A stretch of 64,000 bases of DNA from Mesocentrotus franciscanus (GCA_037976565.1 CP137668.1:31015373-31079372), one strand, 5' to 3'; positions 1 through 13,899 are shown, counted from the first letter of the stretch. The notes: generated from the sequence alone by a model not told the origin. A program made the numbers and translations.

Positions 1-1481
1 TCAAAGTCTGATGACATAACATATACCGTAACATCTCATCTATGACAACTCGAGACAAGTCCCTAACCCCCCCCCCCACAAGTCATGATCGAGTCGAGTC
101 ATGATAAGTCAAGAAATAACTAATAACTAATCCTAAATATTGTCCGACATAGCAACAACACCTCCACAGATGTCGCAACACCTGCCCCCAAACACCTTAA
201 AACAAGACCACAAACACCACAAAGAACACGACGGTAATGGCAGGAAGAAAAAAATGACTAATAAAGTAATAGTGATCATCAATAACATTGCCGGATGTTT
301 CCCTGACTTAGCAACAGCATCTCTACATATACCATAACCCTTGCCCTAAAACACTTTAACACAATACCTCAAGCACCCCCACAAAACGCCAACAGCCAGG
401 AAAAGTTACTAGTACGTGACCCTATAGCTTGCCGGATGCTTGTCGCTCGACATAGCAACCATTAATTTATGCAATTGCCATCCGGAATATTGAAATACGA
501 TACCTTCTATCAATCCAGTGTATGCAGCAGATGGTATCTCGGCTCTCGGAGAAGCAACGTCCTTAAACAGATAGATACGAGTATATTTCTAAACTGGTCT
601 ATATTTCTAAACTGGTCTGAACATCCTTTACAAGTCCCAACCTAAATTAAAACATTTCAGGATCTGAAAATATCCTCACAGGTACGCCATGAAGCCTTTT
701 CACAAAATATTGAGAAAGAGAGAGTGAATATCAATAAAACATCATATCATGCTAGTTTTCCTCTCTACATTGCCTTAAAAACTAGAAAACTAACCTGTCT
801 AAACTCGTATCGGATATTCCTCGAAAGCATTGCTTGAGCGTTGCAAACATGTTAAGAAAAATAAATCAAGAATTGTGTTCTCAACCACCAACTTCTTGAC
901 AATTTAAGCGATTCCATCATCAGTCTGTTTTATAGATAAAATGGGTGTTGCTCGACGGACCAGCCAATGGGGTGATAAGTTTCACTGGTAGAAGCGCCAC
1001 GCCCCCTCCAGTTGATATATGATGTTCCCCTCTCTTCAGCGCCAAAATCACTTTCAAAACTATTATTCGCTTACAGAAACATGTCTTGGAACTTTGCATT
1101 AATGAAAGACATCTCATCCACTTAGATTTTTATATAATTCTCTTATTGTTCTTTTAATGACGATTGCCTCCCCCTCCCCACTCCCACTACATATCAAAGC
1201 TGGGTACCCCAATGTTGTATCACGTATGACCGGAGCAAACGTCATGGTTATTCCATCATCTGGGCTCACGGCGTTGATTTACGTCAATTGACTCAGAAAA
1301 CGATATACAGTAGTATGTTGAATTTGAACACGAAAGAACATGTTCATTTTGTAAACAACCGTGATTTGTGGAAGAGGCTATGATGTGATCGACGAAAATA
1401 CTCTGTGTTTAAAAATTCACTTTTCTCACTTTTCTCAATTGATCCCCCCTAAATAATTACCCCGTGCGCTCATAATCTCCC

Positions 1482-1534
1482 CCTCTCTCTCTCTCTCTCT
1501 CTCTCTCCCTCTCTCTCTATATCTCTCCCTCTCT
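1482..1534. repeat. (CT)n microsatellite
   Basis: CT repeat with short interruptions. Confidence 0.95.
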
Positions 1535-2169
1535 TTTTATCGTTTATTTTAAAACACCAGTTTCCACCATCTTCTTCTGTCGCCATACATGATAATGAAG
1601 TACGTTTGGTACCATCGATTTCTATGGAGTGTTTTGGCCTAAGTATATTTTTATTTTCTACTTTTTAGATCTTGGAAAAAGTTCGTTCCGTTTGCTCCAA
1701 AGTAAAAGCAAAAGAATCGACCTAAATATGTAAGTTTCAGTCTGATGGGTAAGAAGAAATATCCAGTTTGACAATTTTGATCAAGATAAAGAAGGAGATA
1801 ATGAGCAGACACACACATACGAAAAGCTATCAAGCATAATACATTTGTGTACAACTCATATACTTAACAACATTGTAGAATGATCATGGAGGCCGTATAC
1901 TTCCGGAATCATTGCGATGGTTTCCTGACCCAAAACATTGAGAAAGTACTCATAAACCCGAGAAATGTGATAAAAACCTACCGATTGTCATATTTTAATT
2001 AACAACTATCACGAGGTCGTGTTTCTGGCAATGATTCAAAGCGCGCATTCGATTTACCGATTACTGTGTTTCGTTGAAAACGCAAACACTTAACATCTGA
2101 CGCAAAGGCTATTTCCATTAATTTGCCAGTATAATATAAACGTTTACAAGAAGGATAATGGGATAAGTG

Positions 2170-2193
2170 ATATATATATATAGAGAGAGAGAG

Positions 2194-2238
<45 letters not shown>
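2170..2238. repeat. (TA)n/(GA)n microsatellite
   Basis: TA then GA repeats. Gives a spurious Ser/Leu-rich frame on minus. Confidence 0.95.
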
Positions 2239-2244
<6 letters not shown>

Positions 2245-2542
2245 TTCCAGTACCCCTTGCCAAAACAATACGTTGGGTATACAGTTTTTATGAGTCAAAC
2301 ATTCCATTAGTGGGACTACACTACTGGAACATGCCGAACTAGTCAAAACGACAGAATAAAACATAGTAAAAGGCAGAAATTATCAATTCCACTGTTTATG
2401 TTATCATGTTGAACGTCATGCAGAAAAGCCATGGCCATCAGTTATGCTGACTGTGAAATCAATGAAAAGATGGAGCTCAGTCTAGACAAAGTCTTTATTT
2501 ACACTTATAATATAATAAGGCTATTTGTTCATTATCACGATA

Positions 2543-2838
2543 CTACATGTTTATAGCCCAACCAGAGACGGTGTTATAAATGACACCGTCCCTGGCACAC
2601 GAAGCGTCAAATGCCTGACGGAGGATTGCGCCATCGGCTTGCTCGGCCTTAATTGACGCGCCAAGTAGGAGTGATATCGGACAAGAAGTGAATGCATAAT
2701 GAACAGCACTAATGTTGCTTGCTTTGAACCACTGACGTATGGTATTGGGATAATTGCCTCCACTGGATTGATTTAATAGCGCAAGTAATAACGTAATCGT
2801 ATCGTCACGCATTACCATAAAGCCGTCGCGTTTGCATG
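2543..2838 (-). CDS. Candidate terminal exon, unknown protein
   Basis: On minus, an acceptor-like GCATGCAG at 2839-2846 is followed by an open frame entering with two bases and reading CKRDGFMVMRDD to GWAINM, then TAG. An AATAAA lies at 2494-2499, about 45 bases past the stop. The composition is GC-richer than the flanks and the residues look protein-like. I do not recognise a family, and no upstream exon is identified. It may be a decayed gene or transposon fragment. Confidence 0.35.
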
Positions 2839-2846
2839 CTGCATGA

Positions 2847-5574
2847 TATAAAATCTCCGCTTTACATAATGTATGATCGAATTGAAAACTGCTATTTATA
2901 TCTTAACTATTTGATGTTTACTATTAAGAGTCATGTTTTAATTGTGACGGCAGTGAAAGGCACGGGGGATAGATTGTGACATACATAACCTACGTTGCGT
3001 GAATATTTCACAATCCTCCTCGCAAAATTCATTATGACAAAAACGTAGTGTCTCAAGAAGTATTTGATTTAGAAAACAAGTCAGGAGCACATCAATTTGT
3101 TACAGTTGATTGTACGTGTAAATCTAAAAGACTGTTCAGCTAGCTTGAGGTAAATAATGCTCCCTTGTTTTATTTATTTATCATCACAATTTTTTACTCT
3201 TTCTCTCTCTCTCTCTCTCTAACTCTCTTTCTTTCTCCAAGAGACTCTACCCTTTATTATTATATGTGGCATTCTATAATATTATAATTAGATTTCGACA
3301 ATGTGTTCACTCGATAATTAGAATTCAGTTTCTTATACTTATAAGCATCATTGTTCATGACTACACTTCATGGGGAACCCATTATATTTAAAAACCTTTC
3401 TCGCGTTATTTTACACAGTAGTAGATTGAATGATACTTCAATGACACAGAAAATAACATTTTTGTTTGGAAAATTTGACAGCAGAAAAGCACAGATCTAT
3501 CGTTGGCCAGTGTGAGGGGCAGGATGCGCTAAATTTAGACCAATGAGAATAGACAGGGGATATAACGAGGATTAAATTTAGTCTGGCACTCTGGTCTAGT
3601 CTGACTACCAGGCTTCGATAGTAGCTTTTTCCTACTCAAATGGAAGGAAGTGAGTGATCCTTAAACGGAGGAGATAGGAGAGAAAGATATATATATATAT
3701 GTGTGTGTGTAGAGAGAGGTAGAGGGGTGTATTAGAGGGGCGGGGTGACGGAAAGCGGTACAAAGAGATTGTTGGGCATGATGGGGGGGGGAGAATGTTA
3801 GGTAGATAGAGGGGCAGAGAAGAAAGATAGTGAGACCGAACAAAGGCAGAAAGAGAGAGAGAGAGAGAGGGGGAGAGAGGGAGGAGAGGGGAAGGGGAGT
3901 AGAGTCTAATGCATGTAGAGGGAAGAAAACAACTATTACCAGAGTTAAGGCTAATTATGATCATGCATTTAGTCAACTGTCACTCTGAGTCACTTGATTC
4001 TCTCTCTATTGCCCATGTGTCCACAATTTTCGTGTTTTTTCCGAATGCGTGTGACCAACAGATGTGTGCCTCATGCATACTTCTTGTATGTAGATATTTT
4101 AATACTGGACAGTAAGGACAGTAATAAATAGTGTATTTTATAGGTTAAGGACATATCATAATATATATGTATATTGGTTGGAAAAAAAAATCATCTGATT
4201 TTCCTACTAAGTATAATGAAAAGATTCGTCAACACGCTACTTTATGAATATCCCTGTTTTGGGGGCATATCCACTCCACTACATCATACAATACAACCCC
4301 AGCATGTACTCTTGTACAACTCATATACAGTTATACACATTCCCATTGACTACCGCAATGACACAGTCATAGTCAAATGCGACTGCCAAAGGGGGGTTTA
4401 AACCGGAAACACAAGACTCAGATCAAGCATCGGATTATTACGGTGAAACGTTGGCTCGGCTATTATCGTTAGCTCACACGGCTTTCTGTGTACAAAGATA
4501 GATTAGAGATATTTTTAGGGGTTTTCAGTTCGAATTTGTGAGTACACGTCTTATATACATCAAAGTGAATAATATCAAGCCTATCCATAGGCTAAGCGTT
4601 TCTATTTTTTCAGCTTTATTGTTTACAAATGATGCGTGTATTGCTTGATGCATGTAAATACAATCTCTGAAAATAGCACACACAAAGGTTGGTTATTCTA
4701 GTCGTAAACGCGGTTTAAGTATTGGATTAGAAATAAAACCCCAGTCCATCAAATCTTATTGTCATAATTCAAGTTATATAACTACTAAACGACATATTTT
4801 TCTTCATTCGTTTTTCTTAAAATGAAAGCAATACGCTCCAGACAAACTGCAAATAATAGCGCATTAGCTGTTCAGAGATATATAAATATATAAATCAAAA
4901 AGCTCTCCAGACAGAACAAAAATGACTTGCAGAGAATACAGAGGTATAAAATATTTTTGAACGTCTCTTTTGCTTTACATATTTTTTAATCGACAATGTT
5001 TTTTTTCTTTTTTTCTTCTTTTCAACAGAAGTCAGAGGTAGAGTTACAGAATATCCTCGTTTGTTGATACGACGTGAAGACAAAAAGCATGAAAAGTATG
5101 ATGTGATCATTGCCAATTTGGGGAGGGGTTAAATTTACCCGTGCTCCCTTAAAATCAAATTGGCATACCTTAACTCCTTCACGCAAAATCACGCCACTTT
5201 GACTTTGAATTTTTTTTCTATCGGATTAATACCGTCTTTTGTAGAAAATCCTGGATCCGCCTCTAGATGTGACAAATAAGTCAGTTGAGTGCTCTCACCA
5301 CATATAACATAATACACCAAGAATGTATATAATATCATGACATTTTCATGTTTACATTCATGGTGATTGATTATCCATGAATAGCCTGTACTCCAGGCAC
5401 AATTAGTTGTTTTCCCCACAATTATGTTATTGTTATCATCGTCTAGAAATCGTCATTAAAGTGTATAAATCTAATCCTAAGGCTGATAATTTTCATTCCA
5501 TCATTATCATCATCATGATTGCGATATATATTTGATTGTTTGTTTTACCTACCTGCTAAGTTAGCATGTGTATG
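2847..5574. other. Intergenic, AT-rich
   Basis: (TC)n at 3199-3222, TA/GT/GA simple tracts at 3680-3900, otherwise unstructured. Open frames are short and biased by the simple repeats. Confidence 0.6.
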
Positions 5575-5730
5575 TTTGTAGGTAAGCAACCAAGGGACCG
5601 ACGGCTTTAATTCCTCACCAAAGGATCTTGGGAATTAAGATTATGCCTTACCAATGGGCACTAGTATATCGACTTGATTTGGAAGCGGGGGCCTCCCGGT
5701 CACGAGAACACTGCTCTACCACGGGGCATA
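5575..5730 (-). repeat. Degenerate tRNA-type SINE remnant
   Basis: On minus, TGGTAGAGCAG (5711-5721) matches the tRNA A box. GCTTCCAAATC about 40 bases on is a decayed B box. The sequence continues to AAGCCGTCGGTCCCTTGG at 5588-5605, wording seen in marine-invertebrate SINEs. It is too decayed to be a functional tRNA. Confidence 0.5.
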
Positions 5731-6204
5731 GAGTACAATTTCATATGGATTAGATTAAAGCAAAAAAATAAATTAACAAACTGGAGAGAAGGTATTTTTA
5801 AGGGAACCTTGTACAATACTGCGGGTTTTGGTTGACTACAGATTAAAAAAGAGGAGACATGAAAAGGATTTGTGAAGATACCGTGCGTGACCACGTGAGT
5901 GCAAGCCGTCACCGCACAATTGGTAACCTTTAAAGGTCTTTGAATATTCATAAGTTGTCGGAGTTACAGGGCTGAATGACAATACAGATGTTCATTATTC
6001 TTCGTAATTTGTCACTAAATCTTGTCATCACAATGGTTGTTTGGTATTTTTTCTTCCTTGAAATGGTCTATCTTCTTGTCGTTCCGTTTACTCAGGTGCA
6101 TTTAAAAGTAAAACGTACATTACGGGAGAACGTAAAAGTACATATTTATATCATTTTCGATGTCCCTATGTACTAGTCCATAAATTTAGAAGAACGTTAA
6201 TAAG

Positions 6205-6570
6205 TTTTTGTGTGTTCTCAGTGTTTTTATGATGTTAGTATTTATGTTCGTGGCGGCCATATCGTTTGTTGAAAATGTTGTGAACAATATGATTGTTGAT
6301 GATAACATTGTCGTAGCCATATCTTATATTGTTCGCGTTGAAATCACTGACAACGTTGTTGTAGACATATTTTGTGTTGAAGATGTTTAAGTGATATGAT
6401 CATTAATGATAACGCTGTGGGAGATTATATTTTATGTTAAAGAGGTTGAACAAATAACAACATATTGGCCAACATATCTTAAGTTGGAGACATGTAAGCT
6501 ATATGATCGTTAATGATAATGTTGTGGTGGCCATATTATGTTGTACATGTTGCTGACAGTGTGGTTTGTT
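6205..6570. repeat. Degenerate tandem repeat of GATGATAAC/GCCATAT words
   Basis: Words GTTGATGATAAC, GTTAATGATAAC and GTTAATGATAAT with (G)GCCATAT recur about every 60-110 bases, with TTGAAAATGTTG-like spacers. No frame is convincing. Confidence 0.5.
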
Positions 6571-6955
6571 ACCTACCAAAATGATCGCCGGATAATCCTA
6601 ATATCCGCCGTGGTTCGCTTTCTTCTCAGCGTCGTGTCTCGTCGTCGGAATGAATTCGCATCCCGTCTTCGAAAGTGCATCGAATCTCTAAACGACGCCG
6701 TCCGTCTCAGCGTCCAGTCACTCCTACTCCTGTTCAAACTCCGGAGCGACATCGTTCGACGACCGCGTCGAATCGAGTCTCGAAATCGTGCCCCGTAGTC
6801 GTTGTCGCTCAATGTACGAAGCCGACGACGAATCGAACTGTCCTGGCTGTTTGCCGTGCTCATACGACGACGAAAGGACGTCCTCGCACCTTCGATTGTC
6901 GGGGCCATCCATTTTGGAATACGGAGTTTCGGCCCGCACCACCAGTTTGGCATGG
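6570..6955. other. CpG-rich island with open frames on both strands
   Basis: Unlike the AT-rich flanks, this block is dense in TCG/CGA words, so several frames stay open: an Arg/Ser-rich one on minus (6573-6953) and two or three on plus (6675-7061, 6538-6798). No splice site pair, known motif or start context singles out one frame. It may be a decayed exon or an unmethylated regulatory island. Confidence 0.4.
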
Positions 6956-9829
6956 TCGATCAGGACTTCAACAACGGCAAAAAGAAATATACAACTCCTG
7001 TAACAAATCCGTTTTACTTGTCGTTGGAATATTCGTAATCACAAACACTTCAATCTTCTGAAAACTTCTGGCAAGAGCATTGCTGATTCGGACGTATGAG
7101 GCAGGCTAATCCAAATTGTACTTCCTGGTTTACGTTTATTCACACTTACAGCTTCAGATCAATTATTCTCTTCACCGCTTTTGCCATTGGAATATTTAGT
7201 ACTGATCGTATGCACTGTTGGTGACTTGTGTGCAATAAGCGAATCTTCGCGTAGCCTCTAATATAGAGAGGTATAACAGAGTTTTGTTATGACTGACGGG
7301 CCTCCGCATGAAAGAGCACAGATAACAGGAGTTAATGTCGCAACGTCACCCAAAACAACCAACGCAACACCAAGAAAGTACATAAGTATGTGTTCTGAAT
7401 CTACTCAAGACATTATCTTAATTGTTTCGGGCAAGGGCGCTGGCAACACCACTGTTTCTGAAGAACGAAAAAGAAAAAGTTCACGTACAAAATAAGTGCC
7501 AGAGAATTCAACTTGGAGCGGAAAGCCCGACTGTTTAGATAATGTTTCCTGCCAATGTATGACGTAGCAGGCTAGTACCCAGCATGTCCAACGAGGCATA
7601 TACAGATTGAACTCTTTGCCAAAAGTATTAACTTTTAGATCACACAACTTCTCCGTGAAAAGTCACCAATCCAGTTAGAAACCTACCATTCTCGCCATCA
7701 CAAAACTAGAGACACCCAAGTACAACAAATTATCTTCAATTTTGAAAGAGGCAGTGTGAGTGACATAATAAGTACACATAATGGACGAGGCCAGCTGTTT
7801 ACACAAGGAAAAGTTCGATGCTTTGAAGGCCTATGTGTCTGAAAAGTAAATAGATAAGATTCAAGATTGAAGCCGCAAACTGGGCGAGGCCAAATTGACT
7901 TGATTATACTACTAGCGACTGGTGTTACGAGACTATTCTGCACCGACTAGTTTTAAAGATCATTTTCATTAACATAATGTCACCTATTTTAAATGTTTCG
8001 CTCCCTATAAGTAATTTTAATATTTAATATTGAGTATTATCAAGGGCATTGCGAGTTCACGGTGTTGTTCTGCTGTGAAAATGAAAATAAGATAATTCAT
8101 CCTGTACACAATACCCGGATGGGAAGTCAGCTGATAGCCGATTAGCAAACCACAAAATCATCGCCAGGACGGGTAAGAAGAGAAAATCGTGACACAAATT
8201 AAGATGGTTCGCCCTGGTCCAGGAACTTCCACAAATTCATTGGCGACAAACTTTCCAAGTCGAATTTCAAACATTGCCAGGAACTGGCGCAATCCAAAAT
8301 CTAGATTCTGTAATGTCTAGAATTGTTTTCTCAGAGAGGACTCCAACTCTGTGTGATGTGTAATCGTAGCAAGTGTGCTCGTCGACGAAAGGATTTTTTT
8401 AAAATATCATTTTAAACAGTTTTAAAATTCCTTGATTTGAAGAAATTTTCATGTATTTCTATTGCTCTAACTATGATATTTTAATTTCTTCAACCACGTG
8501 AAGAACTGACATAAGTGTATTCAGGCTTGCCAAGCACGTAGCATTGTATTCCGCTGGACAAAATAGGAAAAGACTATCACAATCCAAAAAGTAATTCCTT
8601 TGTCGGCAGACCCTTGCTCCTGAGATCTAACAGACAACAGTAGTGAGAAGGGGGTATGTATAAATACAAGTGTTACAGATCGTGTAGTAGTAAGTTTGTA
8701 TTAATATAATATCCTTGATATAGTCCCATGGGAAGCGAGAAGGATTACATGGGGATTTGCGCGCTAAGCAAAGCGGACGAGGCCACTGATTGGCTAAGAG
8801 TGGTCCACATAGCAACAACTAATGAGCATGCCAATGTTGAATCGGTAGGTGGCGCTGTTCAATCCTTAGAATCGTATACACCAACCTCAACTTATGAATT
8901 ATTATTTCGAGTATGACTGAATCTTATTTCAAGTATAATAAGCCAGAAGGAAGAGCACTTTTTTTTTAAAGAACACACCTTTTTTTTTAAGAGTTTGAGA
9001 TAAGGGTGTAACTTAAAATATCTTAACAGGATTCGAATTGATATTGGTAAAAGTCCCAGCAACAAGCTGATTTTAATACTCCCGAATTTCTCGAAAATAT
9101 AATTTTCTTTCAATTAATATAGCCTATACGTTTTTGTTGCATCTCTCTCCTTGATGTAAAATAATCCCTGCTTTTGCTCCTATCAGGAGTTTTCCCACCA
9201 AAATGTTGAAATAACTCAAGTAACGATATCTAATCCAAGTGCAGAGGCAGATCAAGACCCTCTGATGGGGGGAGGGGGTAGCACTAGCCCGGAAATCTGT
9301 GAAATGTACCATTAAGGGGCATAATACCGGGGAATATCTCCCCTGAATCCGCTATTGAATTGATAGCCCAAATGCCACCTAGACAGCTCAGGGAGTTTCA
9401 GACCACTTGTAGCATTCCAAGCCGTCTCGACTTAAGGTCCGTTCAGGGAATCAACCAGATATATTAAGAAATGAAAATATTGCTGAAAGCAACTTTGCAT
9501 GATACCCCAACCTTCTAGATTAAAAAAAAAACCCAGCCTGCTTTGGGCTACGATCGTATTTCAGTCTTAAAAAGTAACTTTTTGAAAACTTTCCCTTTTT
9601 AGACACTGCCCGTCATCCTTGGAATAATAATGTAAATGTATTACTATTAGTCTTTCGGGGTTTTCCCCGTTATCTCGCGGTGCAACATCGTTTTCAAAAT
9701 TTATGTCTGAAAGTTGTAACGGTTTAGCTCCGCAGGGTGCCGACAAGCAAACGTAAACAAAAATGAAATGAAATTCAACTCGCATTCAGCTCCCATCTTT
9801 CTTTTTTAAAATGTATTTATTTATGTATT

Positions 9830-9932
9830 TCTCTCTCTCTCTCTCTCTCTCTATTTCTCTATCTCTCTCTCTCTCTCTCCTTCTTCCCTCTTTCTCCCTC
9901 TCTTCCCCCTCTCTCTCTCTCTCTCCCTTTAT
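9830..9932. repeat. (TC)n microsatellite
   Basis: Interrupted TC repeats and CCCTC runs. Confidence 0.95.
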
Positions 9933-10653
9933 TTTTTTCTTTGTCATTTGAATGTAATGAGGACTCAATGCCATATAGACCGGGGGTGCTGGTTTTAAAG
10001 ACTACAATATTGAATTTGAACTTTTCGAGTTCAGTTAAAAGCCTCAATCTATATATCACCAATGATTTTCTACATTTATCGATCTTTAATCTAACCGAAA
10101 GAAATTAATAAAAGCCTCAGATATTGAAGTGCATTTACCATTAACAAGCCTTTAGATGTATGCACGCCCTCACATGTTTGAAGCGACTGCAGGGCGGTAA
10201 TGACGTCCCAGATGATTGTTGCTTGGGTTGCCGCTGCAGCGACATTTGCACAAATGCAAATGTCATTCATAGATCATTTTGAGAATTCTCACATTCGAAT
10301 TGATCATCTTCTTTTGTTCACTTTAGTGTGATAATAAAACTGGATGTAGATTGAATCTTGGTACCCTAATTTTTTTGCATTGGTATAATTATATTAATAT
10401 AATTATGATACTTTACTGTGGTGACTAACAGTCGTTTTCACATGCACGATTATAATTTTATATCAAAAAACTGATCGCAAAAGACTAAGAAATGAAGCTT
10501 AGGATCATTTCTATATCCTATTGTATTGCCCATAGAAATCATATTCGGATTACGAAGTATGTCATTGTAATGTTCGCTCATTTCAAAATGCGACCCAAAA
10601 GGCTATTGTCATTGTACTCAGTGTCTTATGGGAAAGTTTTTGCGATCGTATTC

Positions 10654-10693
10654 AGAAGTCATGCTCTATTTCAGCCCCCAAACTGAAATGAAG
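10654..10693. repeat. Short dispersed repeat, copy 1
   Basis: About 36 bases from ATGCTCTATTTCAGCCCCCA onward are identical to 13900-13937. It includes a small stem ATTTCAG / CTGAAAT. Confidence 0.75.
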
Positions 10694-11079
10694 TTAATTC
10701 TATACTAAGTAGACCCACGGACCACAGCTGATAGACCTGTAGCGATGCACTTTTAGTTGATGTCAGTTCACCGTCATCCCGACTTCAATTATTCTCTTTG
10801 CTGACTTCAGTTCTACTCCTTTCATTCGATTTCCTTATCTACCTGAGGGCTTGGTTACTGGAAGAAAATGGCATATCTCAAGGGAACTACAGTATGTACT
10901 ATATGTTTTATGAATCGAATAATAAACTTGTTTCAGTTTCTTTTATAAAATCAGTTTTATTACTCTCCTTATACTTTCATCTTTTTTAAAATCTAGCTTA
11001 CTTGGAAAAGATAGTAAGGAAGTGGAACAGTCTAGACATGATAATGAGAGACTACAACACAGAGGGGAATAAATGGAGC

Positions 11080-11330
11080 ACGGGGAGAGGGAGAGAAAGA
11101 GCAAGGGAGAGGGAAAGAGGGGGAGAGAGAGAGAGAAAGAAAGGGGAAGACAGATGGGGGAGAGGGAGAGAGAGAGAGAGAGGGTTGGAAAGGGGGAGAG
11201 AGTGGATATGAAAGAAAAAGAGAGATGTATTGCTGAGATATAGAGAAGGGGGAAGACGGGCATGAAAGAATGGAAGTGAGATACATGGGGGAAGAGAGAG
11301 AGAGAGAGAGATGGGGGGGGGGTGAGAGGG
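11080..11330. repeat. (GA)n-rich purine tract
   Basis: About 250 bases of GAGAG/GGGAGA. The Ser/Leu/Pro-rich minus frames over it are artefacts. Confidence 0.95.
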
Positions 11331-12397
11331 GGATGTGGAGGGATAGACATAAGGCAGAGGTACGAAGTCAAATAGAGGATATACACTGAGGCAGACAGAC
11401 AACGACACATTATATACAAAACAGGCAAGACACGGCAGGGTAGACAGGGAAGTAGAAGTATTTCTGACAAGTTCATTTTAGAGCAGGAATCTCACAATGT
11501 TTACCCAGGGTCGCCTTGACTTTGAGCCAGGTCGTGAGAGGTATGCAGCCAGATCTCCAACTACGAAAATGATCATGAGGTATAATATAAACAAATGCCA
11601 ATATCCGTTTTTTAACCAAACAACGAAACAAGAAAATCATTATGTACCTTCGACTAATATCGTTTTCATCGAAACTCTTGTAGTTATTTGTTGACGGTTT
11701 GGTTCTGTTTCTCATTCCACGTCAAGAGAAAACTGAAGCGATGTTAATAAGATATTTGACGTGAGCCTAAAAGAAACATACCTTGAGAATTATTTATTGG
11801 CGGCTTCTACAGATTCTTGAAGAATCATTTTTATGAAAAATAAGTGGTTACATTTTTTTCCAGTGCACATTATCAGGGCTACAATTCCAAGATCACCAAT
11901 CTACAGTATCATCTTCAACGTGGTATTTTCCCTATCTCAGTCTTATGTTTACACACAAAACAACAATATCCTGCTCAAACCGCCTACATATTCAAAATGT
12001 GAAGGTTATACTATTAAAAAATAAAGATAGGTCATCGTTATGACAACAATAGCTTATTATAATTTGAAAGTTCACCAGCGATACCTATTTTGCTATGGCC
12101 TTGGCTTTTCTCTTTATGATTGCATAATGCATATCCCAAACCCATGATGCTTAAATCTTGGATTTAATTTTTGAAACGACATCAATTTAAACCTTTCTGA
12201 TTTGAACACCTCATACAAATTCTTTATTTTACTTTATATTGTCATTGTCAGTATTTGTTGACCATGCAACTTTGTTATAAATGCCATTTCTTCAATGGGG
12301 TCAGGCAAACAATCAAACCTTATCATTAGTGTCATACAAAATGTGATCACAAATTAGTCTCCAAAGCAGAATCAGCTTTAAAAATCAATATCTCTGA

Positions 12398-12673
12398 TTA
12401 GAGAAGACCATTCGAGGTCTGGACAAAAAACTAAATATCGGTTGGTCCCGAATCAATCACTTTTGGGGGTATCGTGCTGCGGAACAAGCCGATGTAGAAA
12501 TTGGCCAAGTCGTGGGATGTGTCGATATTGACAATTTCAGTAATACCATCATTGTTACTCATCGCAACTCAGACAAACCAATAAAGAAAATCTTTTATAC
12601 CTTCTCCCTCAATTTCCCCTCTGAAGCAATTGATGAAAACAAAGAAACTAGAGGCTGGATAAAAAATAAATAA
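12398..12673 (+). CDS. Candidate exon fragment, unknown protein
   Basis: An open frame of 91 codons with no ATG, following TCTCTGATTAG, which could be an acceptor. It reads through NIGWSRINHFWGYRAAEQAD and VEIGQVVGCVDIDNF to GWIKNK, then TAA with AATAAA overlapping the stop. The amino-acid mix is balanced, unlike the microsatellite frames nearby. I do not recognise it; it could be a 3' exon, a pseudogene piece or chance. Confidence 0.3.
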   Translation, partial: LEKTIRGLDKKLNIGWSRINHFWGYRAAEQADVEIGQVVGCVDIDNFSNTIIVTHRNSDKPIKKIFYTFSLNFPSEAIDENKETRGWIKNK

Positions 12674-13899
12674 TACAATGAAGAAACAAACACACTTATG
12701 GTGTCATGTCTCTTGCTTGCGCCTTTAAAAAAAAAAAATTAAATTGAGTATAATATGTCGCTCTTCTCTTATTTAAAAGTGCAACGCTTCATTTTAGAAT
12801 TTATCGATATCAACAACTCAGTAACTTGTATACATGAGTAAAGACAAATATCGATGGGGGGGGGGGGCTATAATTATAGATATGGTTTCAGTGAACAATA
12901 AGAGATTCAACGCACATACAAATACAGTGCAAGACAGTTTTATCGAAAGTGTACGTAATTTGACAACGGACACGTATAATGACCAGATCAAAATACTACT
13001 AAACTACAAAAGAGCATTTTTTAATGCGTAACATTGAGTTTCTCCTCCATTAATTCCTTGCTCACTTCGTTCACTAATAGATGGAATGAACATCCTTAGA
13101 GGTCTGGCTTTCGTGAAAAACCGCCTTACATCTGAGAACTGAGAACTAGCTAAGATCATAGCCTCCTTCGAGCAATTTGTTTTGCCCATCACGAAAGGGT
13201 TTGTCCATTGGGGAATAATCATTGCATTTGTATTACTAAAGAACATCTATCTTGCCTCATAACGATAAAGGACGTACGTGCTACACCTTTTTTTTAACGA
13301 CAAAACAATTTTTCAGTGTCGCTTTTATTTCAATTCTTCGAATTTCTTGGTAATATTTTCCCAGTTTCCCACTATCTTATATATCTTATGACAGCATATT
13401 AATCCATTATCACCCTCGTATCTTAGAACATGGGTCATCAAAATGTCATGCAAATCTCGTAAGAGAGAGGAAAAGATTTCGGTATCCTTGTTTCTCGGAA
13501 TACCAATATTTTCCTCCATCATCCCTCTCTCTCTCTCTCTCTAAACACCCTACAAATGAGTCTCCTCGGTATTAGCCATCTGTGCCTCACGAACGTGATC
13601 TTCAAGAAAATGTGTTGACCTCCATTGTGACCCGCGGTGTCAAGGGTCACGCATCGCGCCGTAAATCAATGTCGACAACAGCGCCGTGATCAGACGTAAA
13701 CAGGCTCGTCACTCAGCGTGGTCGGTAACGAGGACGATCGATGATACCCAACTTTTTCTTGGAACGATTTTAAGGATGAGCTCTCACAGGAGCAATGAAT
13801 ACAGTCACGTAAGTTGTAAAGCAAGGTACCATGTATTCATCATCATTATGAAATGACTATTTGGTTTGTTGGTTTTTGATTTAACTGACTGCTGAGAAA

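Larger units (their letters stand above)
1..2492. other. Intergenic, AT-rich
   Basis: Microsatellites at 1482 and 2170, and a 19-base tandem pair near 588-626 (ATTTCTAAACTGGTCTATA type). No gene seen. Confidence 0.6.
7065..12390. other. Intergenic
   Basis: Apart from the listed microsatellites and short repeat, nothing convincing. A slightly GC-richer patch at 8728-8860 has a 62-codon frame and an ATTGG box, too little for a call. Confidence 0.55.

Noticed and set aside
5680..5730. A tRNA gene on minus
   Set aside because: The A box is good, but the B box is decayed and no acceptor stem pairs; it fits a SINE head.
8728..8916. 62-codon frame on plus as a small gene
   Set aside because: No splice site, known motif or poly(A) signal; within chance for this composition.
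10664..10691. Histone-type stem-loop
   Set aside because: The ATTTCAG/CTGAAAT stem is unlike the conserved histone 3' hairpin and no histone frame is nearby.
10943..11476. 177-residue Ser/Leu/Pro-rich frame on minus
   Set aside because: Translation of a (GA)n tract.
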